In this document: positions 53,880-60,686 of the stretch, piece by piece
Layout: each line of letters opens with the position of its first letter
Position numbering within the stretch: the first letter of the stretch is position 1
Source: Deltaproteobacteria bacterium
GTDB lineage: Bacteria; Desulfobacterota; Desulfobacteria; Desulfobacterales; Desulfobacteraceae
Assembly (NCBI GenBank): GCA_013151635.1
Contig: JAADHV010000128.1
Location: 1-64,000, forward strand
Direction of reading: 5' to 3'
DNA length: 64,000 nucleotides
Program-made: the position numbers and the translations under genes
Notes under the pieces: generated by a model
The model's database searches: none
What the model saw: the letters and a program-made list of their open reading frames with translations, nothing else
What the model was told of the DNA's origin: nothing

Positions 53880-56436
53880 ATGCCAAGGGAAGATCTATTG
53901 ACCTGTAAAATTCTGTGACATAGGATTCCACAGTGGTTTCGTTTTCTATGGACAAATCAAGCAACCGGGTTATGGCAAGCATTTTTCCAACAATATAAAG
54001 ACAGTTGTTGATGGTATCTGCCTCTTCCGCCTTAATCCTGGCCTTTAAGAAATCTTGATTGACGTGGGTCTTAAATCCTGCCTGTTTTAAAATTTTTGAC
54101 ACCAGAAGGATCCTCAGGCTTCGTTTGCGAATATCTGCGGCACCGCCTTTAAAGGAAATGGTGATATGGTTGAGGTAAGGGTCGTCCGACACATATGAAT
54201 CCACTGCAACATAATGGTACCCCATGCTCAGGCTCAGATTCATATAACTTGGCGTGACCACGGCAAAACTCCTGGTGTCATAACCAATATTCTCAAAGGA
54301 CGGAGTGCGTATCATGGCCGTAAAGATACCGCCTGCTTGTGCCATCTGGTCCGGGCCCTGCCATGATACGCCAGGGGCATTCATACCGCTCCACAGAGCT
54401 TGAAACGGTTTGCAGACAATTGAATCGGCCCCGATCCGTTTCTGGTCAGGGGTGGTCACGGCGTTTTCAAACAAGTTCAGCAGAAAAAGACTTAACGGGA
54501 GCTTTGTTTTTATCTTATAAATATTTTTTATTTTTCCAAGCTGGGCCTTGTCCTTTAAGGAGAACATTTCGTTTAAAGCAGTTTCATGACAAAACCGGAT
54601 AATATCGTGCCAGGTACGGCATGATTCTTCTTTAAAACTGACTGCCCTTGGATCTGTGAGGTTCAGAGGAAATATAAGATCTGCAATCTTTCTTAACATG
54701 CAGTAAGACTCGGTCCGTTCGATATTGACCACAATGGGCTGCATTGTGACCTTATGAGTTAAAATTTCGTGGATAATCCCTTCGTAGATGACCCCTCTGG
54801 TGGCATCCACCGTTATTTCCCGGCCGTTTTCAAGAATGGAAAATATATTGGGAACCCTTACAACACAGGGTACCTTAAATTCCCGGACCACAGAGGACAT
54901 ATGGTCGGTTAGATTGCCTTTTTCCACAACAACAGCGCTTGCTTTTTGAAAGGCACCGATATATTGGGGAGAGGAATTTTTAATGACAAGAACGCCTCCT
55001 TTCGGGAAATCAAAAAGATCGTGGATATCACCGGCTTTGAAGACCTTTCCGGCTCCTGCTCCGGCTGCAACCGGCCTGGCCCTGTCTGAAATTATGGGGG
55101 CCCTGGTTTCTGATGCCGGAGGTTCCTGCTTTGTATTGAGATGCAGGGGTCTGGACTGCAGGATGATGAGCTGGTCTTTTTCATCAAAACACCACTCTAT
55201 ATCCTGGGCGCATTTAAAATGTGCCTCAATTGTAAGTGCTGCTTTTCCCAATTGACACAGTTGCTCTTTTGTCAGGCAGGGTCTGGTAATCAATTCCTCA
55301 GGGATCCTGATCTGCTTCAATCCGCCCTGCTCCTTAAGTTTGAGGGCAATTTTTTTAGGGACAATTTCCTTTCTGGACAGGGCAAAATCCGGCGTGCGCA
55401 TCAGAATATAGGTGTCAGCCGAGACAGCGCCCTCCACCAGAAGCTGGCCAAGCCCCCAGATCGCAGAGATAACAATCTCCTGCTTATCAGGCCGGACCGG
55501 GTCAGTGGTATAAAGGACTCCAGAACATTTGGCATCCACCATTTCCAAAAATCCCACGCTCATGTTGACATCTTCTGAACGAATGTTTTTTACCCTTTGA
55601 TACAGGATGCTGCGTGTATTATATTTGCTGGCCACGACTGCCTTGTATTTTTCCAGAAGCTGTCTTGCGGGAACATTTAAAATGCTGGAAAACTGCCCGG
55701 CAAAGGAGTGTTCCAGGTCTTCTCCAATGGCACTGCTGCGCACTGCCCATAAAATGCGCCGATTGTGGTTTTTTTCAAGTTTTCTGCTTTTTTTAGTGAT
55801 AACCTCTTCGATTTCGGGTGGCATTTTGACATCTGCAATCAATTGTTTGATTTTTTTTTCAGCCGCCAGAAGCTCATGGCTTTTGTTAACGTCTGTCTTG
55901 TGTAAAATATTCGCAATTTTTTCAGACAGAGTGTTATACTCGGAAAAATGGGTATAGGCACAGGCGGTCAAGCCAAAACCATCCGGAATCTGCAGATTGC
56001 ATTTATTCTTAAGTTCTCCCAGGTTTGCCATTTTACTGCCGACTTTATCAATATATCTGGCAGTGATTTTGTCCATGGGAATTATGATAGGGGTGTAAAT
56101 CGGATCCTTACTGCCGGAAGTGAACTCCCTGACCTCTTTTTCCATGTCTTCAAATGCGTGGAGCAGGTGATTATATCTGCCCCCGGATAGTGCAGAAAGG
56201 TCAAAGATAATATTTTTAACTGTTCGGGCCAGGTTTTTTATCATACTTTTAAGATAAGGCATGCTGATCAATTGCTGGTTATAATATTTATTTTCCAGTT
56301 CAGTCATCAGATCCAGGGCATGTTCATTTTCTGTCAGCAGGCCCAAAAAAGCTTTATACCTTAGTTGAAGGCTGCTCCGGGGCTTGCTTGGATTTTTACT
56401 GATTTTTTTCTTAAATTTTTTCCAGAATCGGATCAT
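53878..56436 (-). CDS. Atypical PEP/pyruvate-binding protein (PEP synthase-like N-terminal and swivelling domains)
   Basis: An 852-residue protein. After ~120 helical residues comes a PPDK_N/PEP-synthase ATP-grasp domain (GSKMANLGELKN, WAVRSSAIGEDLEHSFAGQFSSILNV, EMVDAKCSGVLYTTDP, AIWGLGQLLVEGAVSADTY, CAQDIEWCFDE, LIILQSRPL). A phosphohistidine swivel domain follows with the histidine kept in an unusual setting, GNLTDHMSSVVREFKVPCVV. The C-terminal ~290 residues lack the PEP-binding TIM barrel and match nothing I know. It could phosphorylate a different acceptor, as rifampicin phosphotransferase does, but that is speculation. Flanked by direct repeats; the right-hand copy supplies its promoter. 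Confidence 0.82.
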   Translation of the reverse strand: MIRFWKKFKKKISKNPSKPRSSLQLRYKAFLGLLTENEHALDLMTELENKYYNQQLISMPYLKSMIKNLARTVKNIIFDLSALSGGRYNHLLHAFEDMEKEVREFTSGSKDPIYTPIIIPMDKITARYIDKVGSKMANLGELKNKCNLQIPDGFGLTACAYTHFSEYNTLSEKIANILHKTDVNKSHELLAAEKKIKQLIADVKMPPEIEEVITKKSRKLEKNHNRRILWAVRSSAIGEDLEHSFAGQFSSILNVPARQLLEKYKAVVASKYNTRSILYQRVKNIRSEDVNMSVGFLEMVDAKCSGVLYTTDPVRPDKQEIVISAIWGLGQLLVEGAVSADTYILMRTPDFALSRKEIVPKKIALKLKEQGGLKQIRIPEELITRPCLTKEQLCQLGKAALTIEAHFKCAQDIEWCFDEKDQLIILQSRPLHLNTKQEPPASETRAPIISDRARPVAAGAGAGKVFKAGDIHDLFDFPKGGVLVIKNSSPQYIGAFQKASAVVVEKGNLTDHMSSVVREFKVPCVVRVPNIFSILENGREITVDATRGVIYEGIIHEILTHKVTMQPIVVNIERTESYCMLRKIADLIFPLNLTDPRAVSFKEESCRTWHDIIRFCHETALNEMFSLKDKAQLGKIKNIYKIKTKLPLSLFLLNLFENAVTTPDQKRIGADSIVCKPFQALWSGMNAPGVSWQGPDQMAQAGGIFTAMIRTPSFENIGYDTRSFAVVTPSYMNLSLSMGYHYVAVDSYVSDDPYLNHITISFKGGAADIRKRSLRILLVSKILKQAGFKTHVNQDFLKARIKAEEADTINNCLYIVGKMLAITRLLDLSIENETTVESYVTEFYRSIDLPLA

Positions 56437-56493
56437 GAATAATTCCTTAACTCAATAATCATTTTTTTGATCAGCATTCCCAGCGCAGGCGCA

Positions 56494-56572
56494 TTCCTTT
56501 TATAATTAAAATTTATAACCTGTTAATATATAACTGCTTGAGGTTTTGGTCAATAAGGTTGATTGAAAAATC
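56494..56572. repeat. Direct repeat, copy B: degraded mnmG start region
   Basis: Second copy of 53803-53879. The mnmG ATG has become ATA (GTTATAAATTTT), so no mnmG start remains, but the promoter hexamers are unchanged. It lies upstream of the PEP-synthase-like gene. Confidence 0.85.
56525..56553 (-). promoter_or_regulatory. Duplicated mnmG-type promoter driving the PEP-synthase-like gene
   Basis: TTGACC (56548-56553) and TATATT (56525-56530) on the minus strand with 17-base spacing, identical to the hexamers and spacing of the mnmG promoter. It would give a leader of about 80 bases before the ATG at 56436. Confidence 0.6.
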
Positions 56573-56677
56573 CGGGCAGGTGTACAATATGATAAATAAT
56601 CGCTGCGTACTGGATGCAAATATTTTTTTGGAATATATCTATGCCGGAATTGCCTGGGGACTGCTGAAATACTATGA

Positions 56678-57421
56678 TTAAAACTTGTTGCGGATGATAT
56701 AATTATTGATGATCTGATTTATTTCACCATTATTTTTCATATACTTGATCTGCTGGTTTATCTTTTTAATCACAAGGGTGTGTCTACCCTTGGTAAAGCC
56801 GATATAGCCGTTCATGATTTTTAACGGGACCGGCAGAATTTTTAATTCACCCATCAACCCTTCTTTTCTTGCTATGTAAATGCCTACCATTTTATCACAG
56901 GGGTAGGCATCAAGACGGCCCAACACTAATTTTCTTAAATGATGCACATGTTCAGCTGCCGCATCCTTTATGATATTTTCATCATCATCAAACTTGCTGC
57001 CATAAGTATAACCGATCATAACCCCGATTTTTTTCCCCTTAAGATCATCAAGGGATTGATATCTCAGAGTGGAATCTTTACGTACAAAGAAAACCAGGGG
57101 GTTCTTGATAATCGGAGTTGAATAATCAAAATATGCCAGCCGTTTTTCAATTTTGTAAAAATTAAACAGCCCGTCATATTTGCCATCTTTAACCAGGTTA
57201 TATCCTCTCTTGAAAGGGAAAAAAGTGAGTCTGTATGCAATGTCTGCCCTTTTAAAAGCCTGCTCTACAATCCGGACAAGTATACCGGCAGGTTTACCGT
57301 TGACATGATCTTCATAAGGGGGAAAATTGACATATATCAATTCAATTTTACGGGCGTACAGATCTGTATAAAATAGTGTCAAAACCAAAACAAGAATAAA
57401 AAAAGCTGATTTGTTTTTCAT
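56678..57421 (-). CDS. Periplasmic substrate-binding protein (SBP_bac_3 type)
   Basis: A type II periplasmic binding protein of about 247 residues: a signal peptide (KNKSAFFILVLVLTLFYTDLYA), lobe 1 (IELIYVNFPPYEDHVNGKPAGILVRIVEQAFKRADIAYRLTFFPFKRGYNLVKDGKYDG), lobe 2 (LDDLKGKKIGVMIGYTYGSKFDDDENI) and the return (VLGRLDAYPCDKMVGIYIA). The track starts 61 residues earlier at 57604; that extension has no signal character, so ATG 57421 (or 57433) is preferred. No ABC permease or ATPase gene is adjacent, which is common for solitary family-3 binding proteins in this bacterial group. Ligand probably an amino acid or other small polar compound. Confidence 0.85.
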   Translation of the reverse strand: MKNKSAFFILVLVLTLFYTDLYARKIELIYVNFPPYEDHVNGKPAGILVRIVEQAFKRADIAYRLTFFPFKRGYNLVKDGKYDGLFNFYKIEKRLAYFDYSTPIIKNPLVFFVRKDSTLRYQSLDDLKGKKIGVMIGYTYGSKFDDDENIIKDAAAEHVHHLRKLVLGRLDAYPCDKMVGIYIARKEGLMGELKILPVPLKIMNGYIGFTKGRHTLVIKKINQQIKYMKNNGEINQIINNYIIRNKF

Positions 57422-57819
57422 ATGTCCATTCATATAGTCTGGTTTTGTTTTTTTTATTGCCCGCCCACTGATCAAAGATGGATTTAAAGCATAAATTATA
57501 CCACGGCATGGATGATTTTCAATTGTTTTAAAAACCGGATAAAGTTTGTGCTTCCGGAAAAATGCCATCAGGATTAAGGGAGATACCGGGAAATATAATG
57601 ACATATGATGAAGTCATTGTATATAAGTTTGTCAGGTTAGTGAAAGATGTTAAAGAAATCTAAACGGCAAGGTAACTGCCAATGGCTTTTCAGTATAAAT
57701 AAACTAGATTGTTGACTTGATATGCTCCGCAGGACTATAGAAAAGGAAAAAATATTTTTTCTCGAATTTCAAAGACTGGAATGTGGGAAATATGACTTAA
57801 AAATGATTTGGTGCGTTAA
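57422..57819. other. Divergent intergenic region, about 400 bp
   Basis: Lies between the binding-protein and yhcC genes, which point apart. The ORF in its right part (57722) is a shadow of the yhcC start. A short AATGAC...GTCATT pair at about 57598-57620 is the only symmetry I noticed; no convincing promoter pair. Confidence 0.35.
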
Positions 57820-58740
57820 ATGGATAAAAAGAAAAGGTATTCGGATTATAATTCTTATCTTAGAGGATTATTTAGCCAAAGAGTGCAGAAAATTGCTGTT
57901 GATGCAGGGCTGTCATGCCCTAACAGGGATGGCAGGCTTTCCTTTAAAGGGTGCATTTACTGCAACAAAAAAGGCTCCGGGTCTGGTAAGTTTGCAAAGG
58001 GGATTTCCATAAAAGAGCAGATCAAGACCGGTAAAATCGGCATGGTGAAAAAATATAAAGCTAAAAAGTTCATGGCTTATTTTCAATCTTATTCAAATAC
58101 TTATGCAAGCCCGGAACATATGAAACAAATATATGATGAGGCACTTTCCTGTGACGGCATGGTAGGAATGGCAATTGGAACACGGCCTGACTGCATTGAT
58201 GAAGAAAAACTTGATTTGATAGAATCCTACACAAAAAAATACCTTGTCTGGCTTGAGTATGGGCTCCAGTCTTCCCATGATTCCACCCTGGATTTAATCA
58301 ACAGGGGGCACTCATATGAAGATTTTTCCAATGCTGTGCAATTAACCCTTGGCAGGGGGATAAATATATGTGCCCATGTTATTTTAGGACTTCCGGGCGA
58401 AGATAAGAAAATGATGCTTGAAACTGCAAGAAGATTGGCTGACAGTGAAATTAACGGGATAAAAATTCATCTTCTTTATGTTATCAAAGGAACGATTCTC
58501 GACAGGATGTGGAAAGGGCGTGAATACACACCCATGGAACAAAAGGAATACGTGGGTACTGTGTGTGACTTTCTGGAATTATTGCCTGGAAAGATTATCA
58601 TACAGCGCATAACAGGTGATCCACACCCAGATGAATTAAGAGCCCCCATGTGGGCCGGCCGGTACAGGGAAACCTTTAATATGATCCAGCAGACCCTTGA
58701 GACAAGGAACTCTTTCCAGGGGATAAGATATAAAAAATAA
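57820..58740 (+). CDS. yhcC: TIGR01212-family radical SAM protein (YhcC-like)
   Basis: A radical SAM enzyme of 306 residues. The cluster motif is CPNRDGRLSFKGCIYCN (CxnCxxC spacing typical of the YhcC group), with AYFQSYSNTYA, GTRPDCIDEEKL and WLEYGLQSSHDSTLDLINRGH characteristic of the elongator-protein-3-like radical SAM subgroup, then HVILGLPGEDKKMMLETAR. Reaction unknown; neighbours in other genomes link it loosely to redox or tRNA functions. Its last ~90 bases are repeated at 60575-60660 in front of apbE, showing that yhcC and apbE once met tail to tail here. Confidence 0.92.
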   Translation: MDKKKRYSDYNSYLRGLFSQRVQKIAVDAGLSCPNRDGRLSFKGCIYCNKKGSGSGKFAKGISIKEQIKTGKIGMVKKYKAKKFMAYFQSYSNTYASPEHMKQIYDEALSCDGMVGMAIGTRPDCIDEEKLDLIESYTKKYLVWLEYGLQSSHDSTLDLINRGHSYEDFSNAVQLTLGRGINICAHVILGLPGEDKKMMLETARRLADSEINGIKIHLLYVIKGTILDRMWKGREYTPMEQKEYVGTVCDFLELLPGKIIIQRITGDPHPDELRAPMWAGRYRETFNMIQQTLETRNSFQGIRYKK

Positions 58741-58762
58741 AAACTATTTTACCGCCAGATCA
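58651..58762. repeat. Direct repeat, copy A: yhcC 3' end plus apbE-like tail remnant
   Basis: These 112 bases match 60575-60686 without a gap and with about 11 differences, all transitions. The copy contains the intact end of yhcC; the part after its stop codon reads NNFDLAVK on the minus strand, a relic of the apbE C-terminus (NFGDLVVK). Confidence 0.9.
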
Positions 58763-58838
58763 AAGTTGTTTAAAGTATGATCTATCGGGTATCAATCTTT
58801 TCTTTCCATGAGGAAATGGCCTCATAATCTGCTCCGAA

Positions 58839-59567
58839 TCATGAATTTCGTGTGATTGTTTTCCTGCTCACACCGGCAAGACCCAGCAGGCCAAATCCGA
58901 GAAGGAACATGGTTGCAGGTTCCGGAACCGGTTGATCGGAGGAAAAGCCGCGGGCATTGTCATATTTGATCAGCCGTCCAAGTGCTATATAGCCATTGTC
59001 GTTGCTGTTATCAGCATCATCGTAATTGGTATCTATATACTGTACGTTATCCAACCACGCCTGAAGATTGGTGTTGGACCCGTAGCCGGAAACGTCGAAT
59101 CGAAGAGTATGCCAGCCTGCCTGTGCAAAGGGTGATGTTGAAAATGTATAAGAACCAATTGTCGGGTTGCTGCCAAGATATGTATCCAGTATCGTTATTC
59201 CGGTTCCACTGAACTGGGCCAGGTAGCCTGTGTCCCAGAAATGCTGTACCCCACTTAAGTTTTCACTGCTTCTCAGCCTAAGGTGGGCATAGGAAGAATC
59301 GGTATTGGTAAGATCAAAATACGCATCTACCGTGATCGACTGGTACAGGCTGGCCTGATTGCTGCCGTCCTTCCATAGGACAGAATATGGTGTGCCCGAG
59401 GCCTTGAGTTCTCCACCGGAAATAGACCAGGTGCCAGCTTTTGCTGTCCAGCCATCAAGAACGTTGTCATTAAAATTATCCGAAAACGCATACGTGCTGG
59501 CGACGGCCATAACTGGCACCATGAACAGAAAAAATAAACAAAAAACAAGAACAGACAATCGTTTCAT
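58839..59567 (-). CDS. PEP-CTERM sorting-domain protein (gene 3), LamG/concanavalin-like body
   Basis: A secreted 242-residue protein. GGGAGG lies five bases before ATG 59567; the track start at 59585 is too early. A signal peptide (LSVLVFCLFFLFMVPVMAVAS) is followed by a beta-sandwich resembling LamG/GH16-like lectin folds (FSDNFNDNVLDGWTAKAGTWSISGGELKAS). The C-terminus has VPEPATMFLLGFGLLGLAG and SRKTITRNS. Probably an exported matrix or glycan-associated protein. It lies inside the segment flanked by 112-base repeats and has its own sigma-54-type promoter. Confidence 0.9.
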   Translation of the reverse strand: MKRLSVLVFCLFFLFMVPVMAVASTYAFSDNFNDNVLDGWTAKAGTWSISGGELKASGTPYSVLWKDGSNQASLYQSITVDAYFDLTNTDSSYAHLRLRSSENLSGVQHFWDTGYLAQFSGTGITILDTYLGSNPTIGSYTFSTSPFAQAGWHTLRFDVSGYGSNTNLQAWLDNVQYIDTNYDDADNSNDNGYIALGRLIKYDNARGFSSDQPVPEPATMFLLGFGLLGLAGVSRKTITRNS

Positions 59568-59642
59568 CAGAACCTCCCGATTCAATTATTATACATGACG
59601 TTTTTTAGATTACGTCAGGGCTATTATTTTATTTTGTGGGTC

Positions 59643-59658
59643 TGCATAACCTGTGCCA
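59643..59658 (-). promoter_or_regulatory. Putative sigma-54 promoter of PEP-CTERM gene 3
   Basis: Minus strand TGGCACAGGTTATGCA: perfect TGGCAC at -24, GG-N10-GC spacing and a slightly off -12 (ATGCA for TTGCA). The GC is about 77 bases before ATG 59567, matching the spacing at the other two PEP-CTERM genes. Confidence 0.7.
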
Positions 59659-59718
59659 TTTTTAATTGGCCACTGTATATGGCAGTTTATAGGTGTTTTT
59701 ACAAGGCTATTGTATTGG

Positions 59719-59786
59719 TGAAAAAAATTGTGAAAAAAAGGTAATATATTGTGAAAAAAAGGTAATAAAATATGAAAAAAAGGTAA
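59719..59786. repeat. 21-bp-spaced direct repeats with phased A-tracts
   Basis: TGAAAAAAAGGTAA occurs three times, with GGTAA at 59740, 59761 and 59782, exactly 21 bases (two helical turns) apart. A partial fourth unit (TGAAAAAAA) starts at 59719. It lies 60-140 bases upstream of the PEP-CTERM gene 3 promoter. Phased A7 tracts should bend DNA. Confidence 0.8.
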
Positions 59787-59888
59787 TGGCAAGGACAGAG
59801 ATATCGTGACGGTGGATCCTCGGGCCTGTGGTAGATAATTTACCCTGCCGTTGCATAAAAAAAAGCAAGGAATTAGTAAAGAAAAAGC

Positions 59889-59916
59889 TTGACATGATCA
59901 AATCATAGCTTATATT
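59889..59916 (+). promoter_or_regulatory. Promoter of the ArsR-like gene
   Basis: TTGACA (59889-59894) and TATATT (59911-59916) with a 16-base spacer, a strong sigma-70 pair. The -10 runs directly into the operator-like sequence that follows. Confidence 0.65.
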
Positions 59917-59939
59917 TAAGTCATTGCTTAATCACTTAA
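59916..59939 (+). promoter_or_regulatory. Operator-like site 1 of the ArsR-like regulator
   Basis: A 24-base site beginning TTAAGTCATTGCTTAAT and ending ACTTAA, with TTAAGT/ACTTAA as inverted ends. It agrees at 20 of 24 positions with the site at 60287-60310, and both abut the end of a -10 hexamer. Placement fits repression of the regulator's own gene. Confidence 0.6.
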
Positions 59940-59958
59940 TTGCAATATTGTTGACCGA

Positions 59959-60261
59959 ATGAATATAGAACCTTCTGAAATATTTAAAGTATTGAGCGTT
60001 AAAATATTGAAACAAGCAGGTCTTGTCAGAAGCGAGAAGAAAGGATACTGGATACCATATTCGATAGATGAAAAAGCAATGGAAAATTGCCGGCAAATAT
60101 TAAATGAAGTTTGCACGTGCGGATGCCAGGGATCAGGAAAATATCGGGAAGTTGAATTAGAAAGGTCGGATTTGGAATCGCTGAAAAAATATCAGAAAGA
60201 GCTTAAAAACGAACTTAATACAGTACGGCAGAGAGTAAGAGAGCTGGAGTCTGCAAGATAG
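59959..60261 (+). CDS. ArsR-family regulator with internal deletion of the helix-turn-helix
   Basis: A 100-residue protein. The start (MNIEPSEIFKVLS) and the later block (KILKQAGLVRSEKKGYWIPYSI, the end of the recognition helix and the wing) match ArsR-type repressors. About 35-40 residues that normally lie between them, carrying helices 2 to 4 and most of the DNA-reading helix, are missing without a frameshift. The C-terminal part has a thiol cluster CTCGCQG and a charged coiled coil (LESLKKYQKELKNELNTVRQRVREL). It may be a dead repressor, or a metal- or redox-binding protein that no longer binds DNA alone. Matching operator-like sites precede it and the next gene. Confidence 0.72.
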   Translation: MNIEPSEIFKVLSVKILKQAGLVRSEKKGYWIPYSIDEKAMENCRQILNEVCTCGCQGSGKYREVELERSDLESLKKYQKELKNELNTVRQRVRELESAR

Positions 60262-60281
60262 CAGGCAATTTTTTTTGTGCA

Positions 60282-60310
60282 TATAATTAAGTGACTGCTT
60301 AATTGCTTAA
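60282..60310 (+). promoter_or_regulatory. -10 element and operator-like site 2 before the Cys-rich microprotein
   Basis: TATAAT (60282-60287) runs straight into TTAAGTGACTGCTTAATTGC..., which matches operator-like site 1 at 20 of 24 positions in the same position relative to the -10. No good -35 is visible, so an activator or weak promoter is possible. Confidence 0.55.
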
Positions 60311-60330
60311 GCAGAAAGGAGGTGATTAAA

Positions 60331-60432
60331 ATGGCAGAAAAAAAGAAAGGATGTGGCTGTGGATGCATTCCTGTGAAGCAAACCAGTGAGAAACCAGCCA
60401 AAGACAAAAAGAAAACCAAGAAATCCAAGTAG
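60331..60432 (+). CDS. 33-aa Cys-rich microprotein (not in ORF track)
   Basis: ATG 60331 follows a near-perfect ribosome site, AAAGGAGGTGATTAAA. The product starts MAEKKKGCGCGCIPVK and ends in a lysine-rich tail (KDKKKTKKSK). Three cysteines in CGCGC spacing can bind metal in a metallothionein-like way; this is inferred from composition only. It is the second gene of the ArsR-like pair and shares its operator. A GC-rich hairpin follows. Confidence 0.68.
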   Translation: MAEKKKGCGCGCIPVKQTSEKPAKDKKKTKKSK

Positions 60433-60453
60433 GTAGGGCATTGTATGTCATCG

Positions 60454-60505
60454 CCAGAGGGGATGGGAGTGCAAAGGAAAGTTCCTGTCCCCTCTGGTCT
60501 TTCCT
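60454..60505 (+). terminator. Hairpin terminator after the Cys-rich microprotein
   Basis: CCAGAGGGGA (60454-60463) pairs perfectly with TCCCCTCTGG (60488-60497) around a loop that can itself pair (GGAA/TTCC). The pyrimidine run after it (TCTTTCCT) is only a weak T-tract. Confidence 0.6.
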
Positions 60506-60574
60506 AAAGCTATCTAAAAAGTCACACGAAGCGTTGAAAAAAATGATAGAAAGAGTGACTGGTATAGAAGCCTG

Positions 60575-60686
60575 TGAGCCGGTCGATACGGGGAAATCTT
60601 TAATATGATCCAGCAGACCCTTGAGACAAGGAATTCTTTCCAGGGGATAAAATGTAAAAAATAAAAATTATTTCACCACCAGATCA
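60575..60686. repeat. Direct repeat, copy B: yhcC tail remnant plus apbE 3' end
   Basis: Second copy of 58651-58762. Here the apbE end is intact and the yhcC end is the relic (CGGGGAAATCTTTAATATG...). The two copies together show that both genes kept one intact 3' end each. Confidence 0.9.

Noticed and set aside
56589-56681. 30-codon ORF reading MINNRCVLDANIFLEYIY..., resembling a PIN-domain start
   Set aside because: No ribosome site, far too short for a PIN domain, and no antitoxin next to it; the likeness is only a few residues.
59719-59786. Replication iterons or CRISPR
   Set aside because: Only three full units, no spacers, no rep or cas gene, and no DnaA-box cluster nearby.
43878-60574. 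IS elements, phage genes or an integrase that would explain the inserted segments
   Set aside because: I checked the ORFs across this region and found no transposase, integrase, recombinase or terminal inverted repeats.
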